In this document: piece by piece, positions 25,368-33,247 of the stretch
Numbering within the stretch: the stretch's first letter is position 1
Layout of the letters: each line of letters starts with the position of its first letter
From: JAWVYT01 sp046483065
GTDB taxonomy: Bacteria; Gemmatimonadota; Gemmatimonadetes; Longimicrobiales; RSA9
Reading direction: 5' to 3'
Assembly: GCA_046483065.1 (NCBI GenBank)
Contig: JAWODW010000017.1
Span: forward strand, 1-64,000
DNA: 64,000 bases
The notes under the pieces: model-generated
Told to the model about the DNA's origin: nothing
Databases searched by the model: none
Seen by the model: the letters and a program-made list of their open reading frames with translations, nothing else
Position numbers and translations under genes: made by a program

Positions 25368-25407
25368 CAAGCGGCGGCCCGGCAGGATTGGCATGCCGGG
25401 CCGCTTG
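25368..25407 (-). terminator. GC-rich hairpin between the DUF4097 and M30-like genes
   Basis: CAAGCG plus GCCCGGCA on the left pair with TGCCGGGC plus CGCTTG on the right, giving 14 pairs with a three-base bulge and a nine-base loop. No T-run follows on either strand. It may be a weak terminator after the DUF4097 gene or a leader structure, because it ends only 9 bases before the ATG at 25359. Confidence 0.4.
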
Positions 25408-25461
25408 GATCGCTGCCGACGCCGAGGAATCTAGCGGCAGTGCCCGTGGGTCGCTACCGGG

Positions 25462-26256
25462 TCACCCCTTCCGGATGACCACGCCCCCGTTCGTGGTGCG
25501 TGCCCGGATCAGCGGCCCGCCTTCGCCCAGCTCGGTCCGGAGCGTTCGATGGACCCGGCCCTGGACCATGACGGGGAAGTCGATCTCCATCCCGCCGTTG
25601 ACCGTCCCGGTCTCCAGGTCGGCCGAGTAGCCGGAGGGCACCGTGATCCGAACGCCACCGTTGGTGGTCTCCAGGTCCACGCCCTCCCCCCGCCAGGCCC
25701 TGCCGGTGAGCTCCACGCGGAGCCCGCCGTTGGTGGTCTCGCCGCGGACCCGGCCCTCGCCGCCCACCAGCGAGATCCCCCCGTTCGTGGTCCGGGCCAC
25801 CACCGTGCCGGTGAGCCCTTCCAGGCCGATCCCGCCGTTGCGGGCGTCGAGTCGGAGCTCCGTGCCCCGAGGAACCATGAGGTCGAAACTCACCGACCAC
25901 CCGTCGCGATTGTGGCTGCGCTCGCCCCGGGCCTCGATGACGCCGTCCGTGCGCACGTCGATGGTCCCGGCGATGGCTTCGGGGTCGCCATCGCGGCTCC
26001 ACGCCCGGATCCGGGCCACGAGCTGGATCTCGTCCCGGTCCCAGCCGGTGACCCGGACCCCGCCGTTCGGGCCGGCGTCCACATCCAGGCGGGCCTGTGC
26101 GGGGAGCACGAACTCCCGGTTCTCGCAGTACGTCGGCCGGTCGCCGTTCCAGCGGCAGTCCACATCGGTATCCACCCGCACCGGCTCGGCCTGGGCGGAG
26201 AGGTGGAAGGGTATGATGAGGGCCGCGAAGGTCGCGATACGGAGCAGCGTCTTCAT
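25462..26256 (-). CDS. DUF4097 beta-helix protein, secreted
   Basis: The 264-residue protein has a signal peptide (residues 1-21, LSAQA). It then shows repeated N-G-G turns every 15-25 residues (GPNGGVRVTG, ARNGGIGLEG, TTNGGISLVG, TTNGGLRVEL, TTNGGVRITV, TVNGGMEIDF, TTNGGVVIRKG), the pattern of DUF4097 right-handed beta-helix or adhesin-like proteins. Two Cys near the N-terminus (CRWNG, YCENRE) may bond. The function of the family is unknown, and its members are often found beside membrane sensing genes. Confidence 0.85.
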   Translation of the reverse strand: MKTLLRIATFAALIIPFHLSAQAEPVRVDTDVDCRWNGDRPTYCENREFVLPAQARLDVDAGPNGGVRVTGWDRDEIQLVARIRAWSRDGDPEAIAGTIDVRTDGVIEARGERSHNRDGWSVSFDLMVPRGTELRLDARNGGIGLEGLTGTVVARTTNGGISLVGGEGRVRGETTNGGLRVELTGRAWRGEGVDLETTNGGVRITVPSGYSADLETGTVNGGMEIDFPVMVQGRVHRTLRTELGEGGPLIRARTTNGGVVIRKG

Positions 26257-26360
26257 GAGGTTCTCCCGATGTCTCGAACGTTGTGGCTACCGTTCCGTGA
26301 GACAGGCCGGGAGACGAAAGGGTTGGATGGGGCCGATCAGACGGCCGGATGAACGGTCGG

Positions 26361-26397
26361 CCGTGCTGCGGTCAGCCGTGCTGCGGTCAGCCGTGCT
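26361..26397. repeat. 15-bp tandem repeat
   Basis: CCGTGCTGCGGTCAG is present at 26361-26375 and 26376-26390, followed by a half copy. The repeat spans the stop codon of the DEAD-box gene (26387-26389, minus strand), so it probably arose by slippage at the gene end. Confidence 0.85.
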
Positions 26398-27625
26398 CCA
26401 TCAGCCGCTTGAGCTCTTCCTCGCTGAGGTCGGACGTATTGCGGGAGCCGAGGCGCCGACCCGTGCGGTTCGACGTGGTGCGGGCCTTCGCGCTGCCGGC
26501 CGGTGCGCCGCCGTAATCGAAGCCCTCCAGCGAGACCCGAGGCAGGCCGTAGCCCAGGATCCGTTCAATGGAGCGGACCATGCCCAGCTCGGCGGCCGTC
26601 ATGAACGTGACGGCGTCCCCTGCGGAGCCGGCCCGGCCCGTCCGGCCGATGCGGTGTACGTAGTCCTCGGGGTCACGGGGCACGTCGTAGTTCACGACAT
26701 GGCTGATCCCCTCGATGTCCAGCCCGCGCTGGGCCACGTCGGTGGCCACCAGCACCTGGACCTGGCCGTCGGCGAAGGCGTCCATGGCGCTGCCGCGCTG
26801 CTTCATGTTCCGGTCGCCGTGGATCACGTTCACTGCGATCCCGGCGCTCCGGAGCCGATGATAGAGGAGGTCGGCCCCTCGCTTGGTACGGGTGAAGACC
26901 AGCACCTGGTCCATCTCCGGGCCTTCCATCAGATCCAGGAGCAGGTCCACCTTCTTGCCCGGCTTCACCGAGTAGACGATCTGCTCCACCGTCTCGGCGG
27001 CCTTGACGTCCGGAGTGACCTCGACCCAGACCGGGTCCTTCTGGATCCGGGTGGCCAGTGCATGCACGCCGTTGGGCATGGTGGCGCTGAAGAGGAGCGT
27101 CTGCCGCTCCTTCGGGATCTGCTCCAGCAGCCGCTCGATCTGGGGACGGAACCCCATGTCGAGCATCCGGTCCGCCTCGTCCAGGATCAGCGTGTCCACC
27201 TCGCCGAAGTGCACGTTGCCCTTGTCCATGTGGTCGATGAGCCGACCGGGCGTGGCCGCCAGCACGTCGAAGCCGGCCCTCAACCCGCGGATCTGGGGCT
27301 CGTACGGCACACCGCCGTAGATCTCGCCCACGAACATGTCCATGTGCCGGGTCAGGTGCCGGGCGTCCTCGGCCACCTGCTGGGCCAGCTCACGGGTGGG
27401 GCACAGCACCAGCGTACGCAGCCCTTCCTTCCCCTCCTGGCGCTCCAGGGTGGGGATCAGGAACGCGCCGGTCTTTCCGGTACCGGTCTGGGCCACTCCC
27501 ACCACGTCGCGACCCGCACGAGTCGGCGGGATCCCCTGCTGCTGAATCGGGGTGGGAAGGGTCCATTTCAGGTCATCGATGGCGCGCAGAAGCGCGTCCG
27601 ATGACGTCAGCTCTTCAAACGTCAT
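26387..27625 (-). CDS. DEAD-box ATP-dependent RNA helicase
   Basis: The 412-residue protein unwinds RNA and is probably involved in ribosome assembly or cold adaptation. Motifs in order are the Q-motif (TPIQQQGIP), AQTGTGKT (45-52), PTRELAQQ, DEAD (149-152), SAT (180-182), then VLVATDVAQRGLDIEG and HRIGRTGRAG. It is a core-only helicase with a short basic C-terminus rather than a long RNA-binding tail. It is followed, in the opposite sense of gene order, by rpsU, which lies just upstream on the same strand, so the two could share a transcript. Confidence 0.97.
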   Translation of the reverse strand: MTFEELTSSDALLRAIDDLKWTLPTPIQQQGIPPTRAGRDVVGVAQTGTGKTGAFLIPTLERQEGKEGLRTLVLCPTRELAQQVAEDARHLTRHMDMFVGEIYGGVPYEPQIRGLRAGFDVLAATPGRLIDHMDKGNVHFGEVDTLILDEADRMLDMGFRPQIERLLEQIPKERQTLLFSATMPNGVHALATRIQKDPVWVEVTPDVKAAETVEQIVYSVKPGKKVDLLLDLMEGPEMDQVLVFTRTKRGADLLYHRLRSAGIAVNVIHGDRNMKQRGSAMDAFADGQVQVLVATDVAQRGLDIEGISHVVNYDVPRDPEDYVHRIGRTGRAGSAGDAVTFMTAAELGMVRSIERILGYGLPRVSLEGFDYGGAPAGSAKARTTSNRTGRRLGSRNTSDLSEEELKRLMEHG

Positions 27626-27668
27626 GTGCCGTTACAGCTCTATGGCCAGGATAGGATGCGTCCGCGAA

Positions 27669-27866
27669 TCAGCGGTTGCGGCGGCGGCGGGCCCGAGCGT
27701 TCCGACGACGGGCCGCGGCAGCCTTCCGCTTGCGCGCCTCGCTCGGCTTCTCGTAGTACCGCTTCTTCTTCATGTCTTTGAAGCGACCCGACCGGAGCAT
27801 CTTGCGCCGGAACTTCTTCAGCGCCCAGTCCAACCGATCGTTCTCGCTGAGTACAACCTCTACCAT
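27669..27866 (-). CDS. rpsU: Ribosomal protein S21
   Basis: The 65-residue very basic protein of the small ribosomal subunit begins MVEVVLSENDRLDWALKKFR and ends in a run of Arg/Lys, the standard S21 layout and length. ATG 27866 has GAGAGGAG upstream. A longer in-frame extension to 27950 is not part of the family and is rejected. The gene lies 43 bases upstream of the DEAD-box helicase. Confidence 0.97.
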   Translation of the reverse strand: MVEVVLSENDRLDWALKKFRRKMLRSGRFKDMKKKRYYEKPSEARKRKAAAARRRNARARRRRNR

Positions 27867-28338
27867 TACGCTCCTCTCGATGGTTTTCCGAAAGCACACC
27901 AAGATACCGCCAAGGGCGGAAGGTGTAAAGCCATGTACCCTCATGGGCAAAGGCCGTTCCGGGAGCCGGGGGAGGTCGGGGCCGGAACCGCGACCTGACC
28001 CGACTCAGCCTGGGTCGGGATGCGGCCACGCCGCCGGAATGGCGAGGCCCGCCACCACCGTGCCTGGCCGAGGAAAGCGGCGCGGGAGGACAGTCGCTCC
28101 CGCTCCGGTGCACTGCGGCGGGTCGCGACCCCCTCCCCGTCACGATGGAGCCGTGGAGGGAGGGGCGCCGTCCCCGCGCAGGGGCGGCCCCCGGAACCGG
28201 CCCGCGAACAAGGCCGAGCCGGCATCGCTCCACGCCCCCGCACCCGGCACCCGCCGCGAACGTTACCCGTGACGATTGTCGCCCCGGAGCGGGGATGGCG
28301 CTCCGACCGCCCGCGATGTCAATTACCGGGACCGGGCT
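27867..28338. other. Intergenic between divergent rpsU and yebC
   Basis: About 470 bases hold no gene that I can support. It should contain the rpsU promoter. On the minus strand, TTGCCC and TACACC spaced by 17 bases around 27924-27952 are a weak candidate. Otherwise I see nothing specific. Confidence 0.4.
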
Positions 28339-28367
28339 TTGTCGTGCCCCGGGGGCGCCATTATGTT
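28339..28367 (+). promoter_or_regulatory. Predicted yebC-ruvCA promoter
   Basis: TTGTCG (28339-28344), a 17-base spacer and TATGTT (28362-28367) lie 46 bases before the yebC ATG. The GC-rich surroundings make the -10 box stand out. Confidence 0.5.
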
Positions 28368-28412
28368 GCTGTGTTGACGCGGGACCGGCACGGCGATGGA
28401 GAGTGGAGGCGT

Positions 28413-29165
28413 ATGGCAGGTCATTCCAAGTGGTCGAAGATCAAGCGCAAGAAGGCGAAGAACGACCGCAAGCGAGGGAAGAAGTTCACCAAGCTGATCC
28501 GGGAGATCACCGTGGCCGCCCGCGACGGTGGCGGCGACCCGGAGTTCAACCCGCGGCTGCGTCTGGCCATCGACACGGCCAAGGCGGAGGACATGCCGCA
28601 GGAGAACATCGAGCGTGCGGTGAAGCGGGGCACGGGCGAGCTCGAGGGAGTGGACTACGAGGAGGCGACGTACGAGGGGTACGGCCCCGGCGGCGTGGCC
28701 ATTTTCGTGGAGGCGCTGACCGATAACATGAATCGCACGGTGGCGGATCTTCGGCACGTGCTGGAGAAGCACGGCGGCAACCTGGGCCAGAGCGGGTCGG
28801 TGGCGTGGCAGTTCGAGCGGAAGGGCCGGATCTACGTGGACGCCGAGCGCTACGAGGAGGAGGTCACCATGCTGGCCGCCATCGAGGCCGGTGCCGAGGA
28901 CTTCAGCGCGTCGGACGACGAGTACGAGATCACCACGGACGTGACCAGCTTCCACACCGTCCAGGACCAGCTGAAGACCCAGGGGATCGAACACAGCGAG
29001 GCCGAGTTCGTCATGATCCCCAATGCCACGATCCCGGTGAACGGGAACGAGGCCGAGCGGCTGCTGCGGCTGCTGGACGGGCTCGACGATCTGGACGACG
29101 TGCAGAACGTGCACACGAACGCCGACATCGACGACAAGGCGGTAGAGGCCGAGGTGGGGGCTTGA
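28413..29165 (+). CDS. yebC: YebC/PmpR-family protein
   Basis: The 250-residue protein begins MAGHSKWSKIKRKKAKND, the hallmark of the YebC (TACO1) family. Motifs GGGDPEFNPRLRLAID, PQENIERAVKRGTGE and YEGYGPGGVAIFVEALTDN follow in order. Members act as DNA-binding regulators or as translation factors that relieve ribosome stalling. GAGTGGAGG precedes the ATG. The stop overlaps the ruvC start (TTGA), the classic yebC-ruvC-ruvA arrangement. Confidence 0.97.
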   Translation: MAGHSKWSKIKRKKAKNDRKRGKKFTKLIREITVAARDGGGDPEFNPRLRLAIDTAKAEDMPQENIERAVKRGTGELEGVDYEEATYEGYGPGGVAIFVEALTDNMNRTVADLRHVLEKHGGNLGQSGSVAWQFERKGRIYVDAERYEEEVTMLAAIEAGAEDFSASDDEYEITTDVTSFHTVQDQLKTQGIEHSEAEFVMIPNATIPVNGNEAERLLRLLDGLDDLDDVQNVHTNADIDDKAVEAEVGA

Positions 29166-29662
29166 AGGTTCTCGGGGTCGATCCCGGGACCGCCGCCACG
29201 GGGTACGGCGTCGTCGTCAAGGAAGGCGGCGGCGCCGCTTCGCTGGTGGAGTGCGGCGTGATCCGTACGACCCCCGGCGACCCGCTGGGCACCCGGCTCC
29301 TCGCCATCAGCGAGGGGCTCGGAGACGTGCTGCGTCGGCACGTGCCCGATATTGTGGCCGTGGAGAGCGTGTTCTACGGGAAGAACGTGAAGACCACGGT
29401 GCTCCTGGGCCACACCCGGGGCGCCATCCTCCTCACCGCCGCCATGCACGACGCCGAGGTGGTGGGCTACTCGCCCGCCGAGATCAAGAACGCCATGGTG
29501 GGCACCGGCAACGCCACGAAAGAGCAGGTCCAGTTCATGGTCAAGAAGCTGTTGAAGCTGAAGGAAGTGCCGAGCCCGAACGACGCCGCGGACGGTGTGG
29601 CGGTGGCGCTCTGCCACCTGAACACGGGTCAACTGGACCCCGCGCGCCTGGCGGGCCGATGA
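29162..29662 (+). CDS. ruvC: Crossover junction endodeoxyribonuclease RuvC
   Basis: The 166-residue Holliday-junction resolvase keeps its catalytic acidic residues: D7 (VLGVDPGT), E68 (VAVESVF) and D141/D144 (SPNDAADG). The segment FYGKNVKTTVLLGHTRG is diagnostic. The start is TTG 29162, overlapping the yebC stop, and no better start exists in frame. It cuts junctions migrated by RuvAB. RuvA is next (ATGA overlap), while ruvB lies about 10.7 kb away at 40917. Confidence 0.96.
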   Translation: MKVLGVDPGTAATGYGVVVKEGGGAASLVECGVIRTTPGDPLGTRLLAISEGLGDVLRRHVPDIVAVESVFYGKNVKTTVLLGHTRGAILLTAAMHDAEVVGYSPAEIKNAMVGTGNATKEQVQFMVKKLLKLKEVPSPNDAADGVAVALCHLNTGQLDPARLAGR

Positions 29663-30249
29663 TCCGCCGGATCCGGGGCACGCTCCTGACCCGGGAGCCG
29701 GAGCGCATCGAGGTCATGACCGCCGGCGGCGTGGGCTACGGGCTGGAGATCCCGCTGAGCGTGTTCGAGAAGCTGCCGCGCACCGGCCAGGACGTGGAGC
29801 TGCTGACGTACCAGGTGGTCCGGGAAGACGATCTCATGCTCTTCGGGTTCCTGGAGCCCGGTGAGCGCTCGCTCTTCGGCCGGCTCCTGAGCGCGTCGGG
29901 CGTGGGCCCGCGTCTGGCGCTGGCCATGATGTCGACGCTGACGCCGAGTGCGCTGGTCCGGGCCATCACCGACCGGGAGCTGGCCACACTGGTCCAGGTG
30001 CCGGGCGTGGGCAAGAAGACGGCCGAGCGGATCGCGCTGGAGCTCGGCGACAAGCTCGACGACCTGGCCCTGAAGGCCGGGCCGTCGGTGAAGGGTGCGG
30101 CGGCGCAGGAGGCGGTGGGCGCCCTCGTCGCGCTCGGCTATGCGTCGTCGGACGCCGCTGCCGCCGTTCGCAAGAGCATCGAGGAGGACGGGCCCGAGGA
30201 CGACGCGAAGGAGCTGATCCGGAAGGCACTCGCGTACGCCAGCGGGTAG
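29659..30249 (+). CDS. ruvA: Holliday junction DNA helicase subunit RuvA
   Basis: The 196-residue protein binds the four-way junction and loads RuvB. It begins MIRRIRGTLLTREPERIEV, as the OB-fold domain of the family does. The helix-hairpin-helix motifs (SASGVGPRLALAMMST and VPGVGKKTAERIALEL) are intact, and the C-terminal UBA-like domain (EAVGALVALGYASSDAAAAV) is present. The start overlaps the ruvC stop by 4 bases. Confidence 0.97.
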   Translation: MIRRIRGTLLTREPERIEVMTAGGVGYGLEIPLSVFEKLPRTGQDVELLTYQVVREDDLMLFGFLEPGERSLFGRLLSASGVGPRLALAMMSTLTPSALVRAITDRELATLVQVPGVGKKTAERIALELGDKLDDLALKAGPSVKGAAAQEAVGALVALGYASSDAAAAVRKSIEEDGPEDDAKELIRKALAYASG

Positions 30250-30370
30250 TGCGCGGGTAGTGCGGAGGGTCGGAGCCGCAGCGAGGGTCGGAGTCGCAGC
30301 ACGGACCGACGGAACCCCCGGCGCCCGCGAGGCGTACTGAGGGCTGGCGTACCATCAACCGGGACAGAGC

Positions 30371-31192
30371 GTGGCGAAGAAGCGAGGCGAGCCGAAGGAG
30401 GCTCCGCAGGAGGAGGCTCGGCAGGAGGAGGGCTCACGGCAGGGCCCTCCGCGACCCCGCACTACCGGGGAGATCGCGTGGGAGTGGACGAAGTCCATCG
30501 GCGCGGCCGTCCTCCTCTTCCTCGTGCTCCGGACCTTCCTGGTCCAGACGTTCGTGATCACGTCGTCGTCCATGGAAGAGACGCTCCTGGTGGGCGACTT
30601 CCTGATCCTGAGCAAGCTCGCCTACGGCCCCGAGATCCCGTTCACCGGCATCCACCTGCCGGGCTACACCCACCCGGAGGCGGGCGACGTGGTGGTCTTC
30701 CGGCCGCCCCACGACCCTGACCTCGACGTGGTGAAGCGCCTCGTGGGCATCCCCGGCGACACGCTGGAGATGCGCGACAAGCAGCTCTTCATCAACGGCG
30801 AGGCCCGGAACGAGCCGTACGTGCGGCACAGCGACACCAACGGCGACGTGGCGCACCCGTGGATGCGGTGGCAGTGCGGCGAGAGCGTCATGCTCAGCCC
30901 CGACATCTCCGGCGCGTACCGCGTGCCCGTCGGCGACGGGGGCGCCGAGGGCGACGCGTGCAGCCCGACCCGCGACGACTGGGGTCCCGTGGTGGTTCCA
31001 CCCCGCCGCTACTTCCTGATGGGCGACAACCGGGACGACAGCGTGGACTCCCGCTACTGGGGTTTCCTGCGGGGTGAGAAGATCCGGGGTGAGGCGCTCA
31101 TGATCTACTACTCGTACGACCCCGAGCTCCTGCGCCCGCTGGCCTTCCTGCGGAACATGCGCCCCGATCGGATCGGCGACATTATCCGCTAG
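30371..31192 (+). CDS. lepB: Signal peptidase I
   Basis: The 273-residue membrane-bound Ser/Lys protease removes signal peptides. A charged Lys/Glu/Gln-rich N-terminus (residues 1-33) precedes one membrane helix (about 42-60). The nucleophile is Ser67 (SSSMEETL), the general base is Lys121 (VVKRLVGIPGD), and box E is GDNRDDSVDSRYWG. A domain of about 60 residues with an isolated pair CGESV and DACSPT is larger than in short homologues. The start is GTG 30371. The gap to ruvA (120 bases) has G-rich repeats but no terminator that I recognise. Confidence 0.96.
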   Translation: MAKKRGEPKEAPQEEARQEEGSRQGPPRPRTTGEIAWEWTKSIGAAVLLFLVLRTFLVQTFVITSSSMEETLLVGDFLILSKLAYGPEIPFTGIHLPGYTHPEAGDVVVFRPPHDPDLDVVKRLVGIPGDTLEMRDKQLFINGEARNEPYVRHSDTNGDVAHPWMRWQCGESVMLSPDISGAYRVPVGDGGAEGDACSPTRDDWGPVVVPPRRYFLMGDNRDDSVDSRYWGFLRGEKIRGEALMIYYSYDPELLRPLAFLRNMRPDRIGDIIR

Positions 31193-31195
31193 CTG

Positions 31196-31213
31196 CCCGG
31201 GCTGAAGCCCGGG
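31196..31213. terminator. Bidirectional hairpin between lepB and a convergent gene
   Basis: CCCGGGC and GCCCGGG pair perfectly around a TGAA tetraloop, right after the lepB stop and before the 3' end of the convergent gene. There is no T-run, so termination strength is uncertain. Confidence 0.5.
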
Positions 31214-31225
31214 GGTGCCGATCCC

Positions 31226-31600
31226 CTACCAGAAGATCCGGCGGAGGGTGTAGCCGGCGAGGAATGCGACGGCCATGGAGGCGATGGGGTGGCGCCGCAC
31301 CTGGGTCTCCAGGTCGGACTTGATGGCCTCCATCTCCCGGGTCCGGAAGTAGTCGGCGGCATTGTCGATGCCCCGGGCCGCGTCGTAGGCCAGGGGGCGG
31401 GTGGGGGCCAGGATACGGTTGCGGGCCGCGGCACGGTCGCCGAGCTCACGGACCCGGCCGGCGGTCTCCTCGAGCTTCTCGCCCATCACTTCGCGGGCCC
31501 GGTGGCCGGGCCTGGGGTCGGAGGGCAGGTGGCCGGGCTCACCCATGCCGGTGGGGCGCTCGGGGGTAGGGGTGCCGCTGTCGTCGCTCTTCCCGTTCAT
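31226..31600 (-). CDS. Small membrane-associated protein with a C-terminal helix
   Basis: The 124-residue protein is polar and charged for about 100 residues (EVMGEKLEETAGRVRELGDR looks like a coiled helix). It ends with HPIASMAVAFLAGYTLRRIFW, a single membrane segment. The layout is like YtxH or DUF883/YqjD-type stress proteins that anchor to the inner membrane. GGAGGAG lies just before ATG 31600. The start overlaps the holin-like gene stop (ATGA), so the two are coupled. Confidence 0.75.
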   Translation of the reverse strand: MNGKSDDSGTPTPERPTGMGEPGHLPSDPRPGHRAREVMGEKLEETAGRVRELGDRAAARNRILAPTRPLAYDAARGIDNAADYFRTREMEAIKSDLETQVRRHPIASMAVAFLAGYTLRRIFW

Positions 31601-32109
31601 GTCTCCTCCGTGATTCCCTGCTTCAGCTCGTCCAGCTCGCGCTTGGCCCAGTCCCGGTCTTCCTGCAGCGATTCCAGCGGGTTCGTAGGCAGCAGCCCAC
31701 CTGACGTCAGGTCGCGGATGCCCCGCCACGCCAGGAGCGCGCCGATGAGCAGGAACACGGCGCCGGTGATGAGGGCGCCCAGCCAGTAGGAGTCCAGGAG
31801 CGCGCCCAGCCCCAGCGCCAGCGCCAGTGCCAGGCAGATCAGCCCCACGGTAAGCACCACGGCGCCGGCCCAGATCCAGCCTCCGTCCACGGCGATCCTC
31901 TTTGTGGACTGCGCCACCTCCAGGCGGGCCAGCTCGATCTCCTGCTGGACCAGCGTGCGGGTGTCATCGGCCAGATCCTTGAGGAGCCGGACGAGGCCGG
32001 GGGCTTCCGGGCTCTCCTCGGTGGCCGCCTCTTCGGCCTCCGCTCCGTGACTTCCGGAGGACTCGACGCGGTGCAGGCCGGGCTCGGGGCTGGTTTCCGT
32101 GCTTGGCAT
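31597..32109 (-). CDS. Phage-holin-like (DUF1469) membrane protein
   Basis: The 170-residue protein matches the holin-X/DUF1469 layout. An N-terminal amphipathic helix has the motif RLLKDLADDTRTLVQQEIEL, two membrane helices span about residues 78-103 and 110-130, and a charged C-terminal helix follows. Despite the family name there is no phage context here. In many bacteria such genes pair with DUF3618 and YqjD-like genes, as they do here, and are stress-related. A DUF3618 gene is divergently transcribed at 32250. Confidence 0.8.
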   Translation of the reverse strand: MPSTETSPEPGLHRVESSGSHGAEAEEAATEESPEAPGLVRLLKDLADDTRTLVQQEIELARLEVAQSTKRIAVDGGWIWAGAVVLTVGLICLALALALGLGALLDSYWLGALITGAVFLLIGALLAWRGIRDLTSGGLLPTNPLESLQEDRDWAKRELDELKQGITEET

Positions 32110-32249
32110 CGCTACCTTTATCCTGTTGCCTTGCGGTGGTGGTTCCAGCGAACGTGCCGTGCAATGCGCGTTCCGATCACCGGAGGCCGCGGCGGAGTTC
32201 TTGCAACTCGAACACCGACGCGAAGGACCCTGAAACCGGACAATACACC

Positions 32250-32627
32250 ATGGCTGACTCTACCGACAGGATAACGCCCGCGACGCCGAAACGGGATGCC
32301 CCTGCCCGAGAAGGAACCGCAGGGCCCGCCTCTGCGGCCCCGGACCGGGGCACTGCGCCGCCCCGTCGGGTGCACGGAAACGGCCGCCCCGACGAACTGG
32401 CGGCCATGCGTGCGGAGATCCGCCGGACCCGGGATCGCCTTTCCCGCACGCTGGACGAGCTGGAGGGCCGGGTCGCGGCCGAGCGTCGGGCGCTGGAGCG
32501 GACCAAGGAGGAATTGTGGGAGAAGGCCACGCTGCAGGGGCTGCGGACCCAGTTGGGCCGTGAGCCGTGGCGGTCGGTGGGGATCGCGTTTGCGGTAGGG
32601 TATATTGTCGCCGCGATCCGGGACTAA
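32250..32627 (+). CDS. DUF3618 protein
   Basis: The 125-residue protein contains the DUF3618 core: RAEIRRTRDRLSRTLDELEGR followed by basic helices and a C-terminal hydrophobic segment (WRSVGIAFAVGYIVAAIRD). The N-terminal 45 residues are Pro/Ala/Arg-rich and disordered. It is divergent from the holin-like operon and converges with the FixH-like gene, whose stop codon it overlaps by 4 bases. The precise role is unknown. Confidence 0.8.
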   Translation: MADSTDRITPATPKRDAPAREGTAGPASAAPDRGTAPPRRVHGNGRPDELAAMRAEIRRTRDRLSRTLDELEGRVAAERRALERTKEELWEKATLQGLRTQLGREPWRSVGIAFAVGYIVAAIRD

Positions 32628-33247
32628 TCCCGGCCCAGCAGGAACCACCCCACCCCCACCAACGGCAGCAGCACCAGCGTAGCCAGGAGCAGCGGTCGGT
32701 CCAGGATCGTGCTCTTCGTGACCACGGCCTCGAACGAGACCACACCTCCGGGGCCTGAAGCCTTCGTTTCGCTCTCCTCCTCTCCGACCTCGGAGGCCGA
32801 CCCCGCTGCGCCCGGCGTGCCGCGCTCTGCCGCCGAACCCACCCGAACCCGGAACTCCCACTGTCCCGGCACGCCGATGTCGAACTTGGCGGCCTTGAAC
32901 AACTTGTTCGTGGCCTGGCCCCGTGTGGCGGGCGAGCGGACGGCTTCGGCCACGAACCCGACCGGCGTGGCGTCGACGGTGATGGGTACGTCCACGATGG
33001 CGTTGGCCGAGTCCTGGACCAGCGTGCTGATATCCACCTCGCCCGTTCTCAGCGGTGTGGGGCTCGAGTAGACGGTGACGAGCCACGGGCCGACAGGCGC
33101 TTGCGAGATCCGTACGATCCCGCCGTTGGCCCACGCCGTGGCTGTGAGCGTCGTGAGGGTGGCCAGGGCCAGGATCACGCCGAGCAGGACGGGGGTGGTC
33201 CGCCGTCGTCGTCCCCGGTGTGGCGTCGGGCTGCCGGGTCGTCTCAC
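32624..33247 (-). CDS. FixH/YtkA-like periplasmic protein with two membrane anchors
   Basis: The 207-residue protein has an N-terminal hydrophobic segment (about residues 20-40) and a C-terminal one (about 183-203). The beta-rich domain between them contains VDISTLVQDSANAIVDVPIT and PGQWEFRVRV, which resembles the FixH/YtkA Ig-like fold seen near cytochrome oxidase genes. It is the last gene of a four-gene unit with sco-like, polyferredoxin and ctaG. A role in copper or heme delivery to an oxidase is inferred. Confidence 0.65.
   Translation of the reverse strand: MRRPGSPTPHRGRRRRTTPVLLGVILALATLTTLTATAWANGGIVRISQAPVGPWLVTVYSSPTPLRTGEVDISTLVQDSANAIVDVPITVDATPVGFVAEAVRSPATRGQATNKLFKAAKFDIGVPGQWEFRVRVGSAAERGTPGAAGSASEVGEEESETKASGPGGVVSFEAVVTKSTILDRPLLLATLVLLPLVGVGWFLLGRD

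Noticed and set aside
27867..27950. N-terminal extension of S21
   Set aside because: The family starts at the MVEV methionine, which has a ribosome binding site. The extension resembles no S21.
31597..32109. Prophage suggested by a holin-like protein
   Set aside because: There are no phage structural, lysis or integrase genes nearby. DUF1469 proteins are common housekeeping membrane proteins next to DUF3618.
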